This document shows positions 47,301 to 54,990 of a stretch of 64,000 nt of DNA, in pieces. The notes under the pieces are model-generated. The model was not told the DNA's origin and made no database searches. It was given only the letters and a program-made list of their open reading frames with translations. A program made the translations under genes and the position numbers. Numbering within the stretch: the stretch's first letter is position 1; each line of letters starts with the position of its first letter. Source of the DNA: Ewingella sp049889095 (GTDB taxonomy: Bacteria; Pseudomonadota; Gammaproteobacteria; Enterobacterales; Enterobacteriaceae); the NCBI GenBank assembly GCA_049889095.1, contig JBLJFK010000006.1; one strand, 5' to 3'.

Positions 47301-47498
47301 CGGCGTCGCCACCGTAGCGGCCATGGTTTCCGGGCTGGCACCAGGCAGGCTGGCGCTGACCATGATCACCGGCAGATCCACCTGCGGCAACGGTGCAACC
47401 GGCAGCAGGCGGTAACCGAGCAGGCCCAGCAGCACAATGGCACCGGTCAGCAGCAGCGTCGCCACCGGGCGGAAGATGAAAAAGCGCGAGATGTTCAT
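44373..47498 (-). CDS. mdtC: RND efflux pump subunit MdtC/MuxC-like
   Basis: A 1041-residue inner-membrane proton-driven RND transporter. It starts MNISRFFIFRPVATLLLTG and carries PVAPLPQVDLPVIMVSASLPGASPETMA, nearly as in E. coli MdtC. Twelve helices and two large periplasmic loops are present; helix 4 has the proton-relay pair in ATGFVVDDAIVVLENI. The start abuts the mdtB stop (TAG ATG). With MdtB it forms a heteromeric pump. Expected substrates by family: novobiocin, bile salts, aromatic compounds. Confidence 0.9.
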   Translation of the reverse strand: MNISRFFIFRPVATLLLTGAIVLLGLLGYRLLPVAPLPQVDLPVIMVSASLPGASPETMAATVATPLERALGQIAGVSEMTSSSSQSKTTVILQFDLDREINGAARDVQAAINASRALLPSSMPSLPTYRKANPSDAPIIMLALTSATRSKGELYDIASSQLQQKIAQVDGVGQVSLVGSALPGVRIDLRPEAVSQYGISLDTIRSAIANSTTNLPKGILQGSGQSWMIEGNGQQSTAAQYKTLIVTYINGAAIRLSDIANVYDSVEDKYNVGYYNSTPSVMIGVTRQAGANMLETIRAIKSALPQMEESLPGDVALHIALDRSGTISGSLRATEVTLLEATVLVIAVVFVFLRNLQAVIIPALALPVSLIGTCSVMYLLGYSLDNLSLMALIIATGFVVDDAIVVLENITRHIEEGLGPVRAAIKGAQEVSFTVLSMTLSLVAVFIPLLLMDGLLGRLFREFAVTLTVSLIISMLVSLSLTPMLCARFLRRKPAVEKRQPRIYRIIENALNRLLAAYAAALGWVMRHQLITMFGLLLTIILNVYLYTVVEKGFFPNQDTGMLMGMMRADQNTSFQSIQPKVLEYSKIIQDDPAVDAVMSSAGSGGFGSRNTATFFVRLKDYKQRTANANEVVNRLMEKTSKLAGAQLFLMAAQDLRVGARSANAQYQYSLQADDLSLLREWAPKVKAAFEKLPQLTGVDTDSQTGGQEVMLTIDRDKASRLGVNIKMIDTLLNNAFSQRQIATIYKTLNQYHVVMGLTDDYTSNPDVLNQLYVITDSGNQVPLSAFAQFSGANAPLSVAHQGQSATTTLAFNLADGVALGDAQGLIKTAMAQIGLPDTIQAGFAGTAQAFGSSVSMMPWLILAALAAVYIVLGVLYESYIHPLTILSTLPSAGLGALLLMLMTGTQLTVIALIGILLLIGIVKKNAIMMIDFALDAERRLGLSPQQAITQACLMRFRPILMTTLAAFFGALPLALGSGGDADLRSPLGLAIAGGLALSQILTLFTTPVVYLYMDRSSRATRRFWHRLRPHASSPQADLHD

Positions 47499-50400
47499 CT
47501 ATTGATTACCGGCCGATTGCTGACGGTCCTGTTTTTTTTCAGCCTGAAGCGCACGCTTTCTTTTCAGACGCGGATTCCAGCGGGTCGCCAGGCGATCAAA
47601 CATCAGGTAAATCACCGGCGTAGAGAACAACGTCAGTAACTGACTGAAGATCAGGCCGCCGACAATCACCAGCCCCAGCGGCTGGCGCAGTTCCGCACCG
47701 GATCCGCTGGCCAGCATCAACGGCAACGCACCGAGTAGTGCCGCCATAGTGGTCATCAGGATCGGCCGAAAACGCAGTAAACAGGCCTGATGGATCGCCT
47801 CCCGCGGCGACATGCCGTGTTTGTTTTCGGCCTCGAGCGCAAAGTCGATCATCATGATGGCGTTTTTCTTGACGATGCCGATCAGCAGGATCACACCGAT
47901 AAGCGCAATCAGACTGAACTCGGTATTGGCGAACAACAAGGTGAGCAGTGCGCCCACCGCCGCCGACGGCAGCGTCGAGAGGATTGTCACCGGATGAATA
48001 AAGCTTTCATACAGAATACCGAGCACCACGTACATGGTCAGTAATGCGGCGAGGATCAGCCACAGCGTATTCCCGGTAGCGCTTTCAAAGGATGATGCCG
48101 CCCCCTGATAACGCAGAGTAATACTGTCCGGCAGGGAAAGATCCGCCACGCTTTGTTTGATGGTCGCCTGCGCCTGCTCCAGCGAATAACCGTCTTTGAG
48201 GTTGAAAGAGACGGTCACCGCCGGGAACTGATTGAGACGTGCCTGCAACAATGCACCGGTGCGCAGATGTATTTTGGCAATCGACGTCAGTTTTACCATG
48301 CCCGCCGTCGAATTGCTGGACGTGTTGCTGGCGGAAGTGCTGGTGGTGGAACCCGACGCGCTCGTGGTGGAAGTACTGTTTGCATCCGACGATGAAGAGG
48401 CGTCAGTGTTGCTGGTCGCCAGATAGATATCCTCAAACGAGGCCGGAGACTGCTGGAACTGCGGCGCAACTTCGAGCACCACCCGGTATTGGTTTGACTG
48501 AGTAAAAATGGTGGAAACCAGCCGCTGGCCAAAAGCATTATACAGCGCGGTATCGACGTCAGAAGCGGTAATACCAAAACGCGCAGCGGCATCGCGGTCC
48601 AATTCAACGTAGGCCACCTGCCCCTGATTTTGCAGGTTGCTGACCACATCGCTGAACTCCGGCTGCTGACTCAGTTTCTCAATCAGTTTCGGCGTCCAGG
48701 TGACCAGATTTTCGCTGTCGGCATCGTCGAGCGTGAACTGGTACTGGCTTGGCGTAACCTGGTCATCGACCGTGAGATCCTGCGAAGACTGCATATACAG
48801 CTCAATCCCTGGCACCGAAGCTGTTTCCTGCTTAAGACGAGCAATGATCGCGGGAGCACGTTCGTCACGCTGAGCAAAAGACTTCAGGTTAATTTGCAGC
48901 CGCCCGCTGTTCAGGCTGGTGTTGTTACCGTCCACGCCAATGGTCGAAGATACGCTGTCAACTGCCGGATCCTGTAAAATGGCGGCGGTTAGCAACTGCT
49001 GGCGGCGGCCCATTTCGCCGAAGGAGACATCCTGTGACGCCTGCGTGATCCCCTGAATCATCCCGGTATCCTGCGACGGGAAGAAGCCTTTCGGCACAAT
49101 CACATACAGCAATGCGGTGAACACCAGCGTAGCGGCGGCCACCAGCAAGGTCAGACGTTGATGATTAAGCACCACGATCAGCATACGGTCATAGCCGGCA
49201 ATCAGCTTGTCGAATAGCTGCCCGCCTTTACGGTAAAAACGGCTCTGTTTCTCTTCGGGAATATGGCGCAGTAAATAGGCGCACAGCATCGGCGTCAGGG
49301 TTAGCGAAACCACCATCGACACCAGAATCGACACCGCCAGCGTAATAGCAAACTCGCGGAATAACCGCCCCACCACGTCGCCCATAAACAGTAGCGGGAT
49401 CAGCACGGCGATCAGCGAGAACGTCAGGGAAATGATGGTAAAACCGATCTGCGCCGAGCCTTTCAGCGCCGCCTGCATCGGCGTTTCGCCTTCTTCCAGC
49501 CGCCGCGTAATGTTCTCCACTACCACGATGGCGTCATCAATAACAAAGCCGGTCGCAACGGTCAGCGCCATCAGCGACAGATTGTTCAGGCTAAATCCGC
49601 ACAGGTACATCACGCCGAATGTGCCAACCAGCGAAAGGGGCACAGCGACGCTCGGAATGAGGGTCGCCGCGACGTTGCGCAGGAACAGGAAAGTGACCAT
49701 CACCACCAGCGCAATCGACAGCATCAGTTCAAACTGTACGTCACTGATGGAGGCGCGGATGGTCTGGGTACGGTCAGACAAAATCGTGACGTTGACCGAG
49801 TCCGGTAGCGCTTCCTGCAATTTCGGCAACTGCTGTTTAATGGCATCCACCACCGAAATCACGTTGGCTCCCGGCTGGCGCTGTACGCTGATGATGATCG
49901 CCGGTTGTTTATTGGCCCACGCCGACAGGTACTGATTCTCCGGCGCTTCGGAAAGTGTGGCGATGTCGCGCAAACGCAGCGCCGCACCGTTCTGATAAGT
50001 GATAATCAGATTGCCGTACTCAGCAGCGGTGCGCAGTTGATCGTTGGCATCGATGGTGACCGAATGATATTTGCCGTCAAAGCCGCCTTTGGAGCCGTTG
50101 ACGTTGCTGTTGCCAATCAGCGTGTTGATATCTTCCAGCGTCAGGCTGTGTGCCGCCAGCGCGCGCGGATTGACCTGTACCCGAACGGCTGGCTGATTAC
50201 CGCCCGCCAGCGTCACCATACCGACGCCGGAGATTTGCGACAGCTTCAGCGCCACGCGGGTATTCACCAAATCCTGCACTTTCGTCAGCGGCAGTGATTC
50301 AGAGGTCACGGCCAGCGTCAGCACTGCACTGTCGGCCGGGTTGACCTTTTTGTAGGTCGGCGGATTGGGCAGGTCTTTCGGCAGCAGGCTGTCGGCGGCA

Positions 50401-50738
50401 TTAATGGCCGCCTGCACTTCCTGCTCAGCGACGTCCAGCGAGAGATCTAACGAGAATTTAAGCGTGATGATCGATGAACCGCTGGCGCTGGAGGAGTACA
50501 TCTGACTCAGGCCCGCCATTTGCCCCAATTGGCGCTCAAGCGGCGCCGTAATGCCCGACGCCATAACGTCCGGGCTGGCGCCTGGATAGAGCGTAGTCAC
50601 CTGTATCGTCGGATAATCCACCTGCGGCAGCGCCGAGGTAGAAAGCATGTTGTAGGCAAAAATGCCCGACAGCAGCACCGCAACCATCAGCAAAATGGTG
50701 GCGACCGGCCTTTGTATAAAGAGGCGTGAAGGATTCAT
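47499..50738 (-). CDS. mdtB: RND efflux pump subunit MdtB/MuxB-like with a Ser/Thr-rich insertion
   Basis: A 1079-residue RND transporter (E. coli MdtB 1040). It begins MNPSRLFIQRPVATILLMVA with YPTIQVTTLYPGASPDVM and helix 4 ATGFVIDDAIVVVENI. Residues of about 774-812 (DNA 48300-48415) form a low-complexity stretch of Ser, Thr, Asn, Ala and Gly that replaces a short loop in the second periplasmic domain of E. coli MdtB. It starts within the mdtA stop (ATGA overlap). It pairs with MdtC and the adaptor MdtA. Confidence 0.9.
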   Translation of the reverse strand: MNPSRLFIQRPVATILLMVAVLLSGIFAYNMLSTSALPQVDYPTIQVTTLYPGASPDVMASGITAPLERQLGQMAGLSQMYSSSASGSSIITLKFSLDLSLDVAEQEVQAAINAADSLLPKDLPNPPTYKKVNPADSAVLTLAVTSESLPLTKVQDLVNTRVALKLSQISGVGMVTLAGGNQPAVRVQVNPRALAAHSLTLEDINTLIGNSNVNGSKGGFDGKYHSVTIDANDQLRTAAEYGNLIITYQNGAALRLRDIATLSEAPENQYLSAWANKQPAIIISVQRQPGANVISVVDAIKQQLPKLQEALPDSVNVTILSDRTQTIRASISDVQFELMLSIALVVMVTFLFLRNVAATLIPSVAVPLSLVGTFGVMYLCGFSLNNLSLMALTVATGFVIDDAIVVVENITRRLEEGETPMQAALKGSAQIGFTIISLTFSLIAVLIPLLFMGDVVGRLFREFAITLAVSILVSMVVSLTLTPMLCAYLLRHIPEEKQSRFYRKGGQLFDKLIAGYDRMLIVVLNHQRLTLLVAAATLVFTALLYVIVPKGFFPSQDTGMIQGITQASQDVSFGEMGRRQQLLTAAILQDPAVDSVSSTIGVDGNNTSLNSGRLQINLKSFAQRDERAPAIIARLKQETASVPGIELYMQSSQDLTVDDQVTPSQYQFTLDDADSENLVTWTPKLIEKLSQQPEFSDVVSNLQNQGQVAYVELDRDAAARFGITASDVDTALYNAFGQRLVSTIFTQSNQYRVVLEVAPQFQQSPASFEDIYLATSNTDASSSSDANSTSTTSASGSTTSTSASNTSSNSTAGMVKLTSIAKIHLRTGALLQARLNQFPAVTVSFNLKDGYSLEQAQATIKQSVADLSLPDSITLRYQGAASSFESATGNTLWLILAALLTMYVVLGILYESFIHPVTILSTLPSAAVGALLTLLFANTEFSLIALIGVILLIGIVKKNAIMMIDFALEAENKHGMSPREAIHQACLLRFRPILMTTMAALLGALPLMLASGSGAELRQPLGLVIVGGLIFSQLLTLFSTPVIYLMFDRLATRWNPRLKRKRALQAEKKQDRQQSAGNQ

Positions 50739-52030
50739 TTCGACCCGCTGTCTTTACCGGTGGTGGTGTTTCCGGCGGTGGCATTACTGACAGAGGGTTC
50801 TTTCGGCGCTGCGGCTTCACCGGCGGCGCTGGCGGTGACAACCTGCACTTTGCTGCCATTGTTCAGGCGGTCAATACCGGTGGTGACCACCTGTTCGCCC
50901 GGTACAATACCGGACAGCACGACAACTTTGTTATCGCCGAAAGGTGGGCCTGATTTCACCTGGCGTCGCTCGACCGTGCTATCGGCCTTCACCACGTAGA
51001 CAAAATCTCCCGCAGCACTCAGCTGTAAAGAGGCAGCCGGGATCACGGTGGTCTTCTCCAGAGTCCCCACCTGTAAACGGGCATTCACAAACTGGTTCGG
51101 ATAGAGCTTTTCATCATGGTTATCGAACAGCGCTTTCAGCTTAATGCTACCGGTGCTGGTGTCGATTTCGTTACTGATAAATTGCAGTTTGCCTTGTCCA
51201 AGCACGCCGCTGCCATCCTGATCAAAGGCAGTGGTCGGCAGCTGTTGGCCGCCGCGCAATGCTTTGAGCAGAGTTTGCACGTTACTTTGCGGCACGCTGA
51301 ACGTGACGGCAATTGGCTGAGTTTGGGTGATGGTGACGATGCCGGTCGTCGAGCTGCTGCTCACCATATTGCCCGGGTCAACCAGACGCAAACCGACATG
51401 CCCGCTAACCGGCGCGGTGATTTTGGCAAATTCCAGATTCAGTTTTGCAGCGGCAATCTGTGCCTGATCGGCCTTCACGGCACCGGCGTACTGGCCGGCG
51501 GTCGCCATCTGACTTTCCAGATCCTGACGCGCCAGAGAGTCCTGCGCGTAGAGTTTTTTGTAGCGGGCCAGCGTGAGCTCGGCGCTTTTGGCCAGTGCCT
51601 GATTCTGCGCTAAATCACCCTGATACTGCTCCAGCGTTGCCTGATAACTGCGCGGATCAATCTGCGCCAACAGTTGACCTTGCTCCACTTTCTGGCCTTC
51701 GGTGAAATAGACTTTCATCAGTTGCCCGTCAACCCGGCTGGTGACCGTCACCGTCGCATTGGCCACAACCGTACCCAGCGCTCGCAAAAATACGGGCACA
51801 TCGGCCTGCTCGGCTTTTCCCGCCTGCACCGGCGTTGAGCCGCCGGTCATCGCAGCACCGTTCATTCCTCCGCGCATTCCGCCACGTCCTGGCCCGCCAT
51901 TTTTCCCGGCAGTGGTTGACGAACTGTGATGGAAGGCAAAATACCAGACCAAAATAGCCGCGATGATCACAGCAATGACAAACCACAATCTTGTGCGGCG
52001 TTGAGAGCGGGAAGAGGCATTTGGCAGCAT
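50735..52030 (-). CDS. mdtA: RND efflux periplasmic adaptor MdtA/MuxA-like
   Basis: A membrane-fusion protein of 431 residues. An N-terminal membrane anchor (LWFVIAVIIAAILVWYFAF) is followed by a Gly/Met-rich linker, lipoyl halves (TVTSRVDGQLMKVYFTEGQK; APVSGHVGLRLVDPGNMV), a coiled-coil hairpin (about 145-200) and beta-barrel. It resembles E. coli MdtA. I chose the ATG at 52030. It is first in the four-gene operon mdtA-mdtB-mdtC-OMF. MdtD and BaeSR, which follow mdtABC in E. coli, are absent. Confidence 0.9.
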   Translation of the reverse strand: MLPNASSRSQRRTRLWFVIAVIIAAILVWYFAFHHSSSTTAGKNGGPGRGGMRGGMNGAAMTGGSTPVQAGKAEQADVPVFLRALGTVVANATVTVTSRVDGQLMKVYFTEGQKVEQGQLLAQIDPRSYQATLEQYQGDLAQNQALAKSAELTLARYKKLYAQDSLARQDLESQMATAGQYAGAVKADQAQIAAAKLNLEFAKITAPVSGHVGLRLVDPGNMVSSSSTTGIVTITQTQPIAVTFSVPQSNVQTLLKALRGGQQLPTTAFDQDGSGVLGQGKLQFISNEIDTSTGSIKLKALFDNHDEKLYPNQFVNARLQVGTLEKTTVIPAASLQLSAAGDFVYVVKADSTVERRQVKSGPPFGDNKVVVLSGIVPGEQVVTTGIDRLNNGSKVQVVTASAAGEAAAPKEPSVSNATAGNTTTGKDSGSK

Positions 52031-52416
52031 AAATTTCTTGGTTTCGCAGTAAAAATGAGGATAAAACAGCTGAATTAGGTCCTTCAACCAGAAGGATACA
52101 TTATCGCGAAAATAGCCGCGGGCTGTTTTTAGGACAACGTAAAGATTACGTTAGCAATTGATTTCATATGTTTCTCACGACTGTATGAATTCTAACAGCT
52201 AATTGGGTAAGTGGGGGGTCTGTACTGCCTGATGATAGGACAACCTTGTAATAGGGTGCGCGAACTCCCGCAAACACCCGATTACAGTGGTAAATTCTAA
52301 ATACCTCTCCCATTGATGATTTGTATTGTTTCTGCCCCCGGCCTGTTGATATGTTGAGATAAAGTCTTTTTCTTCTCGTTTCTCTTTGAGCTAACTTCGG
52401 GGCGCGGCAGATTATT
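52031..52416. other. Divergent intergenic region without a recognised element
   Basis: About 390 bases between the efflux operon and the amidotransferase gene. It must hold both promoters. I see no hairpin, BaeR-like box or strong dyad that I can name. Confidence 0.6.
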
Positions 52417-53235
52417 ATGGGCACAAAATTTCATTCTAAACCGGTGATTGGGGTGACGCTGGATAGTGAAGAGAGTGGCGGGTACTCAGATTCCCCATGG
52501 TATGCATTGCGCCAGAATTACCTGGACACTCTGGCAGGGCTGGGTGCCGTACCGCTGGCGCTGCCCCATTACGGCGAGCTGGCTGAAGAGTATCTCTCGT
52601 TATGCGATGCCATTGTGGTGACCGGCGGTGCCTTTGACGTTCCACCTTCGTTGTTCAACGAACGGCAATCGAGCGAGCACATTCGCCTGAAACCGGCACG
52701 CACTGAATTTGAAACTGCCATTGTGCAGGGCGCTATGCGCCGTAATATGCCGCTGCTCGGCATCTGTGGTGGTCAGCAACTGCTGGCGGTACTTACCGGC
52801 GGCACACTGCATCAGCACATCCCCGATGCACTTCCCCACGCACTCGAACACAGCACCACGGTCGATACTGAAAATGCCGGTGGCAAAAAACGCGCGCGTC
52901 ATGAAGTAGAAATCTTTGTGGGCACCCTGCTCAGCCGCTGTGTTGATTCATTACGTTATGAGGTCAACAGCTCCCACCATCAGGCCGTGAAAACGGTGGG
53001 CGATGGCTGCCGCATTAATGCCGTCGCGCCGGATGGCGTTATCGAAGGCATAGAATGTGACGGTTATGATTTTTGTCTTGGCGTGCAATGGCACCCGGAA
53101 TATTTCCAACATCAACAGGATAAAAAACTGCTCGCGGCCTTTGTCAGCGCAGCAGCCCATTATCAGCAAACCATGCGCAGCAGCGGACAGGCCATGGCAC
53201 AGGCGATGAATCGCTTAGGCAATGACAACAAATGA
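52417..53235 (+). CDS. Class-I glutamine amidotransferase-like hydrolase, peptidase C26 (PuuD-like)
   Basis: A cytoplasmic protein of 272 residues. The nucleophile Cys is in LLGICGGQQLLAVLTGG and the catalytic His/Glu in LGVQWHPEYF. The N-terminal half (PVIGVTLDSEESGGYS) and the segment VTGGAFDVPPSLF fit gamma-glutamyl-gamma-aminobutyrate hydrolases. The usual Arg of the GICRG motif is replaced by Gly here. No other Puu-pathway gene is nearby, so hydrolysis of gamma-glutamyl-GABA is only one possibility. Confidence 0.82.
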   Translation: MGTKFHSKPVIGVTLDSEESGGYSDSPWYALRQNYLDTLAGLGAVPLALPHYGELAEEYLSLCDAIVVTGGAFDVPPSLFNERQSSEHIRLKPARTEFETAIVQGAMRRNMPLLGICGGQQLLAVLTGGTLHQHIPDALPHALEHSTTVDTENAGGKKRARHEVEIFVGTLLSRCVDSLRYEVNSSHHQAVKTVGDGCRINAVAPDGVIEGIECDGYDFCLGVQWHPEYFQHQQDKKLLAAFVSAAAHYQQTMRSSGQAMAQAMNRLGNDNK

Positions 53236-53307
53236 ATGCAGTAAACCAGCCACCGAGTGGCTGACCACGCGTACCAACGCGTTTTTAAGTACAGTGCTTT
53301 ACTCTCT

Positions 53308-53330
53308 ACGGGGCGCATTCCTCGCCCCGT
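53308..53330. terminator. Hairpin between convergent genes
   Basis: ACGGGGCG (53308-53315) pairs perfectly with CGCCCCGT (53323-53330), loop of 7. It lies between the amidotransferase and DUF2000 genes, which converge. There is no immediate T run. Confidence 0.5.
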
Positions 53331-53360
53331 CATGCATTAACGACGGTTTTTCCACCTCTT

Positions 53361-53777
53361 TCAGCGCAATAACTTCAACGCACCGGTCAGCGACTTCACC
53401 CATTTCTCCTGGCCACACAGCGCCAAACCATCCAACGTTTCCGTGGCTAAATCCCGCTGCGGGAAAGCCTGTTCATACTCTTCAAAACTGTGCATTGAGC
53501 GGGCAAATGCCGGAAACGGCACCACGGCTTTTTCAGCGTCTGACGCCAACGCTTTGAGTAGCAGTTCGCGCATTTGCTCCGCGCTGGCTTGCAGGATCGG
53601 CACAGGCAGTTTTGAACTCACATCCAACGTTCTGCCCTGCGAATCAGACAGCTGACTGGCGGCGAGTTGCGGAAACTTAGCGGCCAGACCGATGCCCAGT
53701 GCGCTGGCAGTATTGGCGATCAGGCCAAGAGGAAGTTCAGGGTTAACGATAATCGCAAGGCGAAGTGAAGTGCTCAA
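53361..53777 (-). CDS. DUF2000 family protein
   Basis: A 138-residue cytoplasmic protein that fits DUF2000: start MSTSLRLAIIVNPELPLGLI with N-terminal strand-loop VNPELPLGLIANTASALGIG, then SSKLPVPILQASAEQMRELL. The fold is related to peptidyl-tRNA hydrolase 2-like proteins by family knowledge; the biochemical role is unknown. It is divergent from an Lrp/AsnC-type regulator across 133 bases, a pairing that suggests control by that regulator. Confidence 0.8.
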   Translation of the reverse strand: MSTSLRLAIIVNPELPLGLIANTASALGIGLAAKFPQLAASQLSDSQGRTLDVSSKLPVPILQASAEQMRELLLKALASDAEKAVVPFPAFARSMHSFEEYEQAFPQRDLATETLDGLALCGQEKWVKSLTGALKLLR

Positions 53778-53910
53778 GAGGAGATCCTTTCAGGGACGAA
53801 TAAGTACCTGTGATCATAGCGACAGACAGCAGGTAAGTGCTTTCTTTCTACACACATTTCGCGTTATTTTTGGTAATATATTTCTAAAATAAGCCATTAA
53901 TGAGGAAATC

Positions 53911-54378
53911 ATGTCAAATACTGAATTAACATCGGCAGACCTGCGTATTTTGCGTCAACTTCAACACACTGGACGGATCACCAATCAGGATCTGGCGGAT
54001 AAAGTCGGCATGGCCACCTCGCCCTGCTGGCGCCGGGTGAAACAACTGGAAGAGAGTGGCGTGATCACCGGATATCAGGCCAGGATTGATCGCAAGAAAA
54101 TTGGGCTGGGGATCCTGGCGTTTATTCGGGTGAAAATCGACAGCCATAACGAGGAGGAGGCACAACGCTTCGAGCAACAGGTCGGCGAATTAAAACCAGT
54201 GATCGCCTGTTACGCCGTCGCCGGAGATGCCGATTTTATGTTGCAGGTGGTCGCAGAGGATCTCGACAGCTTTTCAACGTTTGCTATGGAAGTAGTCCGC
54301 CGCCTGCCTGGCATTAAAGAGATGCAAACCACCTTCGTACTGCGCGAAGTCAAACCGCTGGACGTGCTGCCGTTGTGA
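53911..54378 (+). CDS. Lrp/AsnC-family transcriptional regulator
   Basis: A 155-residue feast/famine regulator. The HTH (DLRILRQLQHTGRITNQDLA, then DKVGMATSPCWRRVKQLEES) precedes a RAM ligand-binding domain (IACYAVAGDADFMLQVVAED; RRLPGIKEMQTTFVLREVKP). It is not Lrp itself, whose sequence is more conserved. GAGGAAATC lies just before the ATG. It is divergent from the DUF2000 gene, the most likely target, and also precedes the pntA cluster. Confidence 0.87.
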   Translation: MSNTELTSADLRILRQLQHTGRITNQDLADKVGMATSPCWRRVKQLEESGVITGYQARIDRKKIGLGILAFIRVKIDSHNEEEAQRFEQQVGELKPVIACYAVAGDADFMLQVVAEDLDSFSTFAMEVVRRLPGIKEMQTTFVLREVKPLDVLPL

Positions 54379-54612
54379 GGTTGGCGGCTCCAATATTGCT
54401 GTGGCAGCGTGAGTATTCGCACTTTAGTACAGCGATTCTATGGCATAAGATAAATTATGCCGATTGCCGGAGAAAGTGATTGGCAGTAAATATTCCATCT
54501 AAATTTTATTTATTCAAAAAGTTACAGGACATATTGAAATCAAATTAATAGTTGTGATTTTATTGTTATAAAAAAGTAATAATATATACATGAATACCTG
54601 CCGTTTAAATTC

Positions 54613-54786
54613 CGCATTTAAGTGATCTATTTCACTCTTTCATTTATGTTGCCGAAATTTGTTATTCCCTTTCGCAACCCGTTGTCAGAATAGCCTGCGA
54701 AACGAGAAAGGCTGTGAAATGGAAATAGAACATATTATTTACAACTTATTCGGGCAAACGCCGTCAGGGCCGACGCGTTGTAAAAC
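54613..54786 (+). promoter_or_regulatory. CRP-type promoter/leader block upstream of pntA, copy A of a duplicated module
   Basis: The 611-base gap before pntA contains a block closely matching 61843-62025. It opens with the perfect dyad AGTGATCTATTTCACT (54621-54636), which has GTGA-N6-TCAC as in CRP sites. A possible -10 (TGTTAT, 54660-54665) would place the CRP site near -42. The shared block continues through GAATAGCCTGCGAAACGA to GCGTTGTAAA at 54775-54784. A second dyad ATCAAT-N6-ATTGAT lies at 54871-54888 within the remaining ~200-base leader. No leader peptide is conserved between the copies. Confidence 0.7.
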
Positions 54787-54990
54787 CTTTACTCATGAGT
54801 GTCATTGGTCATGACATCAAACAGACTTTCAGACGAAAAATTAACAGTTAAACCGATTAGATTCTGAGTCATCAATTTATTCATTGATGTCTGTTTCAGG
54901 TGTCTATTATTTCCCGTGCTAAGCGAGGCGGTTAATAGCCATGGACATTATTTTTGAGGGAAAACGATTTTTTGGGCGATGAGGGTGCAT

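Noticed and set aside
53361..53557. Plus-strand reading frame 53222-53557 and similar long frames opposite known genes, such as those inside recC, thyA, mdtB and eutE
   Set aside because: They lie antisense to, or out of frame with, well-supported genes, lack family features and mirror the codon bias of the true gene.
54719..54814. A 31-codon reading (MEIEHIIYNLFG...) in the pntA leader that could be a leader peptide
   Set aside because: The homologous position in copy B (ATG at 61951) gives only seven codons, so the peptide is not conserved between the duplicated blocks.
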